A stretch of DNA of 35,423 nt from an uncultured Candidatus Saccharibacteria bacterium (lineage in GTDB: Bacteria > Patescibacteriota > Saccharimonadia > Saccharimonadales > Saccharimonadaceae), in NCBI GenBank assembly GCA_946560015.1, contig CAMNUC010000004.1, positions 1-35,423 of the forward strand. Reading direction: 5' to 3'. The position numbers and the translations under genes were made by a program. The notes beneath the pieces are model-generated. The model was not told the DNA's origin. It saw nothing but the letters and a program-made list of their open reading frames with translations, and made no database searches. Below are positions 18,928 to 26,280 of this stretch, piece after piece (position 1 is the first letter of the stretch; every line of letters begins with the position of its first letter).

Positions 18928-19272
18928 TTACTTGCTAGCTTCTCTTTCAGCTTTAGCAGCCTTTTTCTCAGCTTCTTTTTCAGCTTTCTTGGTCTTGTTG
19001 CCAAGAGTAGCGCGAAGCTTGGCTGCACGCTCGGCGCGAGCTTTGAAACGATCAACGCGACCTTCGGTATCGATAATCTTCTCTTCACCAGTAAAGAATG
19101 GATGTGAAGCCGAAGAGATCTGTACTTTGATCAAAGGATATTCTTGACCATCGGTCCACTTAATCGTCTCGTCGCTAGTAGCTGTGGAGCGAGTCAAGAA
19201 CGAATAATTCGCGGCCTCGTCCATAAAAACAACAAAGCGATAATCTTGTGGTTGTGCAACTTTATTACTCAT
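18928..19272 (-). CDS. rpmE: 50S ribosomal protein L31 type B (cysteine-free) with charged C-terminal extension
   Basis: [71 protein letters not shown]. No CxxC zinc motif. Confidence 0.92.
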   Translation of the reverse strand: MSNKVAQPQDYRFVVFMDEAANYSFLTRSTATSDETIKWTDGQEYPLIKVQISSASHPFFTGEEKIIDTEGRVDRFKARAERAAKLRATLGNKTKKAEKEAEKKAAKAEREASK

Positions 19273-19282
19273 AACTCCCCCC

Positions 19283-19312
19283 AGTTTACCACACTTTCTC
19301 TAAGCTGTAAAC
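19283..19312 (-). promoter_or_regulatory. Promoter for rpmE (minus strand), within a GTTTAC-N17-GTAAAC inverted repeat
   Basis: On the minus strand: TTTACA-17 bp-TAAACT with TG extended -10, 10 nt from the ATG. Confidence 0.55.
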
Positions 19313-19325
19313 CCCTAGATTTTGA

Positions 19326-19354
19326 TTGACTTTTTGTATAATGTAAGTTATAAT
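19326..19354 (+). promoter_or_regulatory. Promoter for rpsB-tsf
   Basis: TTGACT (19326-19331) - 17 bp - TATAAT (19349-19354), with an extra TATAAT at 19337-19342. Confidence 0.75.
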
Positions 19355-19360
19355 GAAGAG

Positions 19361-19472
19361 GTAAAGTACTAAACGAAACAGCTACGGGAGGTTTCCTGGG
19401 TAATCGCAAGCTAATACGTGTGTATTAACGGTGCAATACCTCAGCCCCATAGCAAAGAGAAAGGAAAACCAA
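19361..19472 (+). promoter_or_regulatory. Candidate structured rpsB 5' leader
   Basis: About 110 nt between the predicted TSS and ATG. TAATAC-GTGT-GTATTA hairpin (19412-19427); GAGGTA (19358-19363) complementary to TACCTC (19437-19442). Confidence 0.45.
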
Positions 19473-20180
19473 ATGACAATCGATCCAAAAAACATCGATA
19501 TGAAAGCCCTGCTCGACGCAGGTGCGCATTTTGGTCACAAGACCAGCCGCTGGCACCCAAAGATGGCACCATACATCCACAGCAAACGCCAAGGCGGACA
19601 CATCATCAACCTTGAGAAGACTGCCGAAGCCCTCGAAAAGGCTCTTCCTGAGCTCACTAAGATTGCTGCTAGCGGCAAGAAAATTCTCTTCGTTGGCACC
19701 AAAAAGCAGCTTAAGGATATCACCAAAGCTGCTGCCGAGTCTGTCAATATGCCCTACGTTACCGTGCGTTGGGTAGGCGGTATTTTGACCAATGTTGAGA
19801 CCATCAATCGCCAAATCAAGAAACTCAAGGATTTGGAACGCCGCATGGCTTCCGGTGAGCTAGAAGCCCGCTATTCTAAACTCGAAGTCCAGCGTTATCA
19901 AGAAGAAATCGACCTCTTAAACGAGCGCTACGGTGGTGTCAAAGAAATGACCGAACAGCCAGCTGCTATCATCGTAGTTGATGCCTGCCAAGACAAGAAC
20001 GCCATCAAGGAAGCTAAGACCCTTGGCATTCCAGTCTTCGCCATTACTGATACGAATGTCGATCCTACCAACATCGACTACGTTATCCCAGCCAACGATG
20101 ACGCCGTCAAGGCCGTCCAATTATTACTCGATTACTTTGTCGCCGCTATCAAAGCTGGCGAAGGCAAGCAAGAAGCTTAA
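19473..20180 (+). CDS. rpsB: 30S ribosomal protein S2
   Basis: MKALLDAGAHFGHKTSRWHPKMAPYI...LFVGTKKQ...RWVGGILTN...PAAIIVVDACQDKNAIKEAKTLGIPVFAITDTNVDP. Start chosen at ATG 19473, preceded by agaaagga. Confidence 0.97.
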   Translation: MTIDPKNIDMKALLDAGAHFGHKTSRWHPKMAPYIHSKRQGGHIINLEKTAEALEKALPELTKIAASGKKILFVGTKKQLKDITKAAAESVNMPYVTVRWVGGILTNVETINRQIKKLKDLERRMASGELEARYSKLEVQRYQEEIDLLNERYGGVKEMTEQPAAIIVVDACQDKNAIKEAKTLGIPVFAITDTNVDPTNIDYVIPANDDAVKAVQLLLDYFVAAIKAGEGKQEA

Positions 20181-20185
20181 AACCA

Positions 20186-20266
20186 AAACTCTACCCACTA
20201 GGTAGAGTTTCCCAGCAAGCTAACAGGGGTAGAGAAATCTCAAACTCTACCCAACAGGTAGAGTTT
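20186..20266 (+). other. 81-nt double-hairpin element, copy A
   Basis: AAACTCTACC-CACTA-GGTAGAGTTT / 31-nt spacer containing ACAGGGGTAG / AAACTCTACC-CAACA-GGTAGAGTTT. Both stems are perfect 10-bp and identical. Confidence 0.85.
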
Positions 20267-20287
20267 TATAAAACTAAAGGAGGCAAA

Positions 20288-20911
20288 ATGAGCCAAGAAT
20301 TTAAAGACAAAGCCAACGAGGCCAAGGCAATTTCTATCGAACTTATCAAAAAACTCAAAGAATTATCTGGTGTTGGCCTTACCGATGCTAAGCAAGCCCT
20401 CGTCGAAGCCAAAGGTGACTTCGATAAAGCTCTTGATGCCATGCGCAAGAAAGGTATGACTAAAGCCGAGAAACGTGGCGACCGCGAAACTCGTGAAGGC
20501 ATCATCGAAACTTACGTCCATGATGGTCGCCTGGGCGCCATTGTGGAGGTCAACTGCGAAACTAGTTTCGTCGCCAAGACCGAAGAGTTCAAAGAACTCG
20601 CTCACAAGATCGCCATGCAAGTCGCTTCCATGAACCCGGTCTATGTCAGTCTCGAAGACATTCCGGCAGACGTTTTAGATAAGAAAAAGGCCGAATTTGA
20701 AGCTAATTTCAAAGGCCCAGAAAACATGAAAGACCAAATCATCGGTGGCCAGATCAAAAAAGCTTTCTCCGATCAAGTTTTGATGGAGCAACCATATATT
20801 TTGGATGACAATATGACTGTAGCTGGATTCATTAAAGAAGCTATTGCTAAGACCGGCGAAAACATCACTGTTCGTCAATTCAAACGCCTTGAGCTCGGTG
20901 TCACCGAATAG
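20288..20911 (+). CDS. tsf: Elongation factor Ts
   Basis: IKKLKELSGVGLTDAKQALVEAKGDFDKALDAMRKKGMTKAEKR...VEVNCETSFVAKTEEF. SD aaaggagg. Confidence 0.97.
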   Translation: MSQEFKDKANEAKAISIELIKKLKELSGVGLTDAKQALVEAKGDFDKALDAMRKKGMTKAEKRGDRETREGIIETYVHDGRLGAIVEVNCETSFVAKTEEFKELAHKIAMQVASMNPVYVSLEDIPADVLDKKKAEFEANFKGPENMKDQIIGGQIKKAFSDQVLMEQPYILDDNMTVAGFIKEAIAKTGENITVRQFKRLELGVTE

Positions 20912-20922
20912 CCAAAAAACAA

Positions 20923-20956
20923 ATGCTGGGAGTGTATCTGTGGCAAGTCCCAGCAT
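20923..20956 (+). terminator. Intercistronic hairpin between tsf and frr (attenuator or processing stem)
   Basis: ATGCTGGGA - 16-nt loop - TCCCAGCAT, perfect 9 bp, followed by attttg. Confidence 0.6.
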
Positions 20957-20993
20957 ATTTTGCAAATAACCTAAAGGAGGTAACAACAAAACT

Positions 20994-21536
20994 ATGTTCG
21001 ATGATACTGAATATCGCAAAGCCATGGAGGGCGCCGTTAATCGGTTTAACGATGAAATGAAAAAAGTCCGCACCGGACGCGCTCACCCAGACATGCTTGC
21101 CAACATCAAGGTTGAAGTCTATGGGCAATATTCACCACTCAACCAAGTTGCTAATGTTGTCGCTACTGACGCTACGCTCTTACAAATCACACCATTTGAC
21201 CCTAGTACTATCCAGGCTATTGCCGGTGCCATTCGTAGCGACGCCACGCTCGGCCTTAACCCTTCCGATGACGGGCGTGTAGTGCGCGTGCCAGTGCCGC
21301 CGCTCACCGAAGAGCGTCGTAAAGAGATCGTCAAAAATGCTTCTAGCAAAGTTGAAGATGCCAAGGTAGCCATCCGCAATATTCGTGAAGATGCCCGCAA
21401 AGAGCTCAAGAATGCTGAGCTTCCCGAGGATATAAAAAAACGTGCCGAGAAATCCGTTGATGAACTCACCAAAACTTTCACCGACAAGATTGACGAAGCT
21501 TTCAAAGTTAAATCCGCGGAGATTATGTCGATCTAA
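20994..21536 (+). CDS. frr: Ribosome recycling factor
   Basis: EVYGQYSPLNQVANV, RVPVPPLTEERRKEIVK, RNIREDARKELK. SD aaaggagg. Confidence 0.97.
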   Translation: MFDDTEYRKAMEGAVNRFNDEMKKVRTGRAHPDMLANIKVEVYGQYSPLNQVANVVATDATLLQITPFDPSTIQAIAGAIRSDATLGLNPSDDGRVVRVPVPPLTEERRKEIVKNASSKVEDAKVAIRNIREDARKELKNAELPEDIKKRAEKSVDELTKTFTDKIDEAFKVKSAEIMSI

Positions 21537-22219
21537 TGGCAGCTAATCTCACCCACATTGGCTTTATCGCTGATGGCAATCGCCGATGGGCTCGTGAACG
21601 CGGCTTACCTACGCTCAAGGGTCACAGTAAGGGCTTTGATCAAGTCCAAATGATTGTTGATGAGCTAAAAAACAGCAACGAGGTCAAGTTTGTCTCCTTC
21701 TTCGTTTTTAGCACCGAAAACTGGGATCGTTCCGAAGAAGAAATCAATTACCTTATGAAGCTGATTGGTAATTCCATTAAAACCCTTGCCCAAAAAGCCC
21801 AAAAAGACAATCTCCGTATCATATTAATGGGACGCCCAGAGCCAGTCGACCCCAAACTCTGGCAAAGCCTCATACAGATTGAGGTGGACACCAAAGACAA
21901 CACTGGGCTTACTGTGGCTTTCTGCTTTAATTATGGTGGCCATTGGGAGATTGCCGACGCCGCGCGTAAAATGTGCGAAGCTGGCGAAACTAACTTTACC
22001 CCCGAGAGCTTTCGCAAGTATCTCTACCATCCAGAAGTGCCTGATTGTGATCTCGTCGTCCGCACCAGCGGGGAAGAACGCATTTCTGGATTTCAACTTT
22101 GGCGCGCCAGCTACTCCGAATTCCTTTTTCTTGATAAACACTTCCCAGCAATTGAGCCCGCTGATGTCCAATTCGTCCTTGACGAATACCACAAACGTCA
22201 ACGCCGCTTCGGTAAATAA
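21536..22219 (+). CDS. uppS: Isoprenyl transferase (undecaprenyl-PP synthase family)
   Basis: HIGFIADGNRRWARERGLPTLKGHSKGFD, FVSFFVFSTENWDRSEEEI, RTSGEERISGFQLWRASYSEFLFLDKHFP. Confidence 0.95.
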   Translation: MAANLTHIGFIADGNRRWARERGLPTLKGHSKGFDQVQMIVDELKNSNEVKFVSFFVFSTENWDRSEEEINYLMKLIGNSIKTLAQKAQKDNLRIILMGRPEPVDPKLWQSLIQIEVDTKDNTGLTVAFCFNYGGHWEIADAARKMCEAGETNFTPESFRKYLYHPEVPDCDLVVRTSGEERISGFQLWRASYSEFLFLDKHFPAIEPADVQFVLDEYHKRQRRFGK

Positions 22220-22228
22220 TTCAGAAAG

Positions 22229-22256
22229 TGGTACTCCGCTCTGGGTGCCATTTTTT
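22229..22256 (+). terminator. Rho-independent terminator after uppS
   Basis: TGGTACTC-cgctct-GGGTGCCA (8 pairs, 2 G-U) followed by TTTTTT. Confidence 0.75.
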
Positions 22257-22321
22257 GTTGTCTAAAGATAAAAATAAGCTAAATTCCACCATATGCCCAT
22301 CATCTATGCTATCATAGATAC

Positions 22322-23560
22322 ATGAATATACTTTTTGGGATTATTATTGGTCTATTGATTTTAATGTTGCTAGTCGTCGCACATGAATTTGGACATTTCA
22401 TCATGGCACGTCGCAATGGCGTCAAAGTCTTAGAATTTGGTATTTGTATGCCGCCACGCGCTGTCGCCTGGGTGTACAAGACCGTTGAGATTAAAGACCA
22501 AAATGGCAAGCCCATAACTAAGAAAAAATGGGTTAAGATCCCAAAGTCTGAATGGGGTAAAGACCAAGATGGTCTTATCTTCAGCCTCAACTGGCTACCA
22601 ATCGGTGGATTTTGCTCCATGTATGGTGAATCCGCCGCCGACAAGCGCAAAGACACCTTCGGTGCGGCTAGCTTTTGGGCTAAGACCAAGATTCTCTTCG
22701 GTGGCGTAGCCATGAACTGGCTTGTAGCTTTTGGTATTCTTACTATTCTCGCTTGGACTGGTATGCCGCAGTTTATTCCCAATCAATTCTACCTCGGCAA
22801 TGACGCCAAGACCATCAATACCACACGCAGCGTAGTAGTGCAGGACGTTATGGCGGGGTCTCCCGCCGAGAAAGCCGGTTTTGCTAAAGATGATGAGATC
22901 ATTGCCATCAATGGACAAAAAGTCACCAATGCTAATGAGGTCACTACCTTCGGCAAAGAACATGCCGGACAAGAAGTTTCATATATTATCAAACGTGGCG
23001 ATGAGGAAAAAACTCTAGCCACTAAGCTTAACCCTGCCGACGCTGAATATGCCCTTGGTGTTAGTATGGCAAGTTTTGGACAAACCTTTATTCGCTCTAC
23101 TTGGTCGGCACCTATTGTCGGCGCAGGGCTCACTGTCCAACTTACCGGTGAGACTTTCAAGGGTCTTGGCGAGCTAGTTTGGAATCTTATCTCTGGTGTC
23201 GCACGGCAATTCAGCTTTGATGATGCTACCCGTGAGGAGGGTCGCGTCGATATTGGCGCGGCTGGCGATGCTGTTTCTGGCCCAGTCGGCATTGTTGGCG
23301 TCATTTTTCCGGCTTTCGCTAGCAGCGGACTTACAAATCTCGCCTTCCTAGCTGCACTTATTTCAGTTTCACTGGCTTGTATGAACGTTCTGCCGATTCC
23401 TGCTCTTGATGGTGGTCGTTGGCTCCTCATTGCCATTTATAAATTGCGTCGCAAAGAACTCACCAAAGAAACCGAAGAAAAAATCGTTTCCCGCGCCTTC
23501 ATGGTCTTGCTAGCTCTAATTGTTTTAGTAACCGCATTAGATATTCTCAAATTTTTCTAA
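22322..23560 (+). CDS. rseP: Site-2 zinc metalloprotease RseP with PDZ domain
   Basis: VVAHEFGHFIMARRNGVKVLEFGI, PDZ segment VMAGSPAEKAGFAKDDEIIAINGQKV, NVLPIPALDGGRWLL. Confidence 0.93.
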   Translation: MNILFGIIIGLLILMLLVVAHEFGHFIMARRNGVKVLEFGICMPPRAVAWVYKTVEIKDQNGKPITKKKWVKIPKSEWGKDQDGLIFSLNWLPIGGFCSMYGESAADKRKDTFGAASFWAKTKILFGGVAMNWLVAFGILTILAWTGMPQFIPNQFYLGNDAKTINTTRSVVVQDVMAGSPAEKAGFAKDDEIIAINGQKVTNANEVTTFGKEHAGQEVSYIIKRGDEEKTLATKLNPADAEYALGVSMASFGQTFIRSTWSAPIVGAGLTVQLTGETFKGLGELVWNLISGVARQFSFDDATREEGRVDIGAAGDAVSGPVGIVGVIFPAFASSGLTNLAFLAALISVSLACMNVLPIPALDGGRWLLIAIYKLRRKELTKETEEKIVSRAFMVLLALIVLVTALDILKFF

Positions 23561-23575
23561 ATAGGGATATATAAA

Positions 23576-24421
23576 ATGGACACACAATCAACAAAAGTCT
23601 CAGCAACCCGTCAAAAATCTCAAAGTCCATTGAGGTCCGCCAAATCTACCGCAAAATCTCCTCGAAAGATCCACAAATACGATATATTCTTTACCATCTT
23701 TGTCCTTGCCTGGACTATGCTTGCCACCGTAGCTGGGCAAATTCTAGCCGCTTATCCTTTGCATTGGATTCTTGGTGATAAGCTTCAAGAGCCAGGTTGG
23801 ATGCTACTATATTACTTACTTACCTACGCCATTGGCCTAGGCATGTTGATTTGGATTCCACCTGCTCTCGTCAAGCTCTATCGCAAAAATCATCCCGACC
23901 TCAACAACAAAGCCGTTGCTCAAGTTGAACAAGATCTTGCTTCGACGCCAACTGAGATGGGAGTACAGCATTTACCTACTTTTATAGATATTGGCTTGGC
24001 GCCTATTGGCTATGTGATCTATCTTTTTATGGCTGCCGTACTCACCAGCCTCATGAGTGCCTTTACTTGGTTTAATGTCGACCAAGCTCAAGATGTTGGC
24101 TTTGGCTATTTTGTTACCGATCTTGATCGCATATTTGCTTTGCTTGCAGTCGTCTTTATCGCTCCCATTGCTGAAGAATTAATCATGCGAGGTTGGCTAT
24201 ATGGCAAGGTTCGTCGCAAATTGCAAGCTCCAGTGGCCATCCTGCTTGTTTCGTTTGTTTTTGCTGTCTTACATGGGCAATGGAATGTCGGAGTGAGCGT
24301 ATTCGCCCTTAGTATTATACTCTGCACACTTCGCGAGATTACAGGCACCATCTGGAGCGGAATGTTGTTGCATATCTTATCTAATGGTATAGCCTTTTAC
24401 CTATTATATATTGCAATATAA
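23576..24421 (+). CDS. CPBP family intramembrane protease
   Basis: IAPIAEELIMRGWLYGKVRRKL, SFVFAVLHGQWN, HILSNGIAFYLL. Confidence 0.88.
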   Translation: MDTQSTKVSATRQKSQSPLRSAKSTAKSPRKIHKYDIFFTIFVLAWTMLATVAGQILAAYPLHWILGDKLQEPGWMLLYYLLTYAIGLGMLIWIPPALVKLYRKNHPDLNNKAVAQVEQDLASTPTEMGVQHLPTFIDIGLAPIGYVIYLFMAAVLTSLMSAFTWFNVDQAQDVGFGYFVTDLDRIFALLAVVFIAPIAEELIMRGWLYGKVRRKLQAPVAILLVSFVFAVLHGQWNVGVSVFALSIILCTLREITGTIWSGMLLHILSNGIAFYLLYIAI

Positions 24422-24443
24422 TTAATTTGTTTTAATGAAAATA

Positions 24444-24452
24444 TGCTATAAT
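24444..24452 (+). promoter_or_regulatory. Extended -10 of proS
   Basis: TGCTATAAT, 10 nt before ATG 24463. Confidence 0.7.
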
Positions 24453-24462
24453 ACGAGTTATT

Positions 24463-25701
24463 ATGCGTTTTAGTAAAACTTTTGTAAAAACTCTTCGCTC
24501 TGCCCCTAAAGATGAAACTGCTCGTGGTGCACAGTACCTCTGTCGCGCCGGCTTTGTTCACAAAGAACTTGCCGGGGTTTACGATTATCTACCCCTAGGT
24601 CTTAAGACTTTAGATAATATCAAACGTATCATTCGTGACGAGCTTGATAAGATCGGTTGCCAGGAAGTTCTCTTGTCCACCCTCCAAAACCCCGAGCCTT
24701 GGCAAAAAACTGACCGTTGGGATATCAAAAAAATGGACATCTGGTTTCGTACGCAGCTTGCCGCTGGCGGCGAACTTGGTCTTGCCCCTACCCACGAGGA
24801 ACCCGTTGTTGAACTTATGAAAAGCTACATCGGCAGCTACAAAGATCTTCCAGTTGCCGCCTATCAGATCCAAACCAAATTCCGTAACGAACTACGCGCC
24901 AAATCTGGCATTATGCGCGGCCGCGAGTTTATTATGAAAGACCTCTACAGCTTTGCAGCCACTGAGGAGCAGCACGACGAATTCTACCACAAAGCCGAAG
25001 TTGCCTACAAAAAGATCTTCGATCGTTTAGGTATTGGCGATGACACCTATCAAACCTTTGCTAGCGGTGGCGTTTTCTCTAAATATAGTCACGAATTTCA
25101 AACTGTTGTAGGTGTCGGCGAAGATACTATCTACTATAATAAAGACAGAAGTGTTGTCCTCAACGAAGAAGTTCTAAATGACGAAGTGCTTGCCGAAATG
25201 GGCGTCAAACGCGAAGAGCTCGAGTCTACCAAAGCCGCCGAAGTTGGCAACATATTCACCCTCAAGACCAAATATTCCGAACCTCTAGATCTACAATTTA
25301 CCGACAAAGACGGCACCCGCAAGACTGTTCTCATGGGCTGCTATGGTATTGGCGTTTCGCGTCTCATGGGCGTCATTGCCGAGAAACTCTGTGACGATAA
25401 AGGTCTCATCTGGCCAGCCGAAGTTGCGCCGTATCAATATTATCTTGTTGGTATTGGCGACAAAGGCACCAAGTTCGCTAACGATCTTTATCATGGGAAC
25501 GAAGATAACACCCTCTTTGACGATCGCGACATGCGCCCTGGCGAAAAATTTGCCGATAGTGAATTGATCGGGTTGCCGTATCGTGTTGTGGTTTCAGATC
25601 GTGGCCTCGAAAATAACGAAATCGAAGTCACCAAGCGTAGCAGCGGCGAAACCCGAAAATACCGCGCTGAAGAATTTTCGCTTAAGCATATTGACTTTTA
25701 G
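24463..25701 (+). CDS. proS: Prolyl-tRNA synthetase lacking the INS editing domain
   Basis: QYLCRAGFVHKELAGVYDYLPLGLK, LGLAPTHEEPVVELM, RGREFIMKDLYSF, GNIFTLKTKYSEPL, GCYGIGVSRLMGVIAE. Only 412 aa. Confidence 0.94.
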   Translation: MRFSKTFVKTLRSAPKDETARGAQYLCRAGFVHKELAGVYDYLPLGLKTLDNIKRIIRDELDKIGCQEVLLSTLQNPEPWQKTDRWDIKKMDIWFRTQLAAGGELGLAPTHEEPVVELMKSYIGSYKDLPVAAYQIQTKFRNELRAKSGIMRGREFIMKDLYSFAATEEQHDEFYHKAEVAYKKIFDRLGIGDDTYQTFASGGVFSKYSHEFQTVVGVGEDTIYYNKDRSVVLNEEVLNDEVLAEMGVKREELESTKAAEVGNIFTLKTKYSEPLDLQFTDKDGTRKTVLMGCYGIGVSRLMGVIAEKLCDDKGLIWPAEVAPYQYYLVGIGDKGTKFANDLYHGNEDNTLFDDRDMRPGEKFADSELIGLPYRVVVSDRGLENNEIEVTKRSSGETRKYRAEEFSLKHIDF

Positions 25702-25729
25702 AAAATTGTGTAATAAACTGTGAGGAGTT

Positions 25730-26173
25730 ATGAAAAAAGTAGTCAACCTTACGAAAGCTGGTAAAGCTGAGTTAGAACAAGAATTAGCCAATTTGATTGC
25801 ACAACGTCCCGCTATTGCCGAACGTATTGCGACTGCTCGTGCTTTTGGTGACCTCTCCGAAAACCAAGAATACACTGATGCTCGTGCCGAACAAAAAGTC
25901 GTCGAAAATCGCATCCTCGAGATCCAAGATACCCTCAAGAACGCCGTTCTTATCAAAACTCGCAAAAGTGATAAAGTAAATATCGGTTCTACAGTAAACA
26001 TTAGTATGGGTGGTAAGGATTTTACTTATAGCGTAGTCGGACCAGTTGAAGCCAATCCGCTTGAAGGCAAAATCTCACACGAATCCCCTATCGGCAAAGA
26101 GCTTCTTGGTCGTAAAGTCGGTGACGAATTCGCCTTCAACGGCAAACAAGTTAAGATTAAGAGTGTCGAATAA
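25730..26173 (+). CDS. greA: Transcription elongation factor GreA
   Basis: LTKAGKAELEQELANL, ARAFGDLSENQEYTDARAEQ, ISHESPIGKELLGRKVGDE. Confidence 0.94.
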   Translation: MKKVVNLTKAGKAELEQELANLIAQRPAIAERIATARAFGDLSENQEYTDARAEQKVVENRILEIQDTLKNAVLIKTRKSDKVNIGSTVNISMGGKDFTYSVVGPVEANPLEGKISHESPIGKELLGRKVGDEFAFNGKQVKIKSVE

Positions 26174-26280
26174 CGGGATAATACCCCTATCCTCTCATTA
26201 TAGCACACTTTTGTTAAAAAGTCAATATCCTTAGCAGAATTTGCCATAACTCGGTAAAGCGTGTTACAATATACAGTATT

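Noticed and set aside
20186-20266. CRISPR-like appearance: two 25-nt palindromic repeats with AAAC/GTTT ends and a 31-nt spacer
   Set aside because: Only two repeats at each locus, repeat sequences differ between loci, the 'spacers' share a fixed core ACAGGGGTAG, and no cas genes are present.
26168-26215. Possible hairpin GGATAATACCCCTATCC after greA, containing AGGGGTA on the minus strand
   Set aside because: Only a 5-bp stem and a partial match to the 81-nt element core; lacks the double-hairpin layout.
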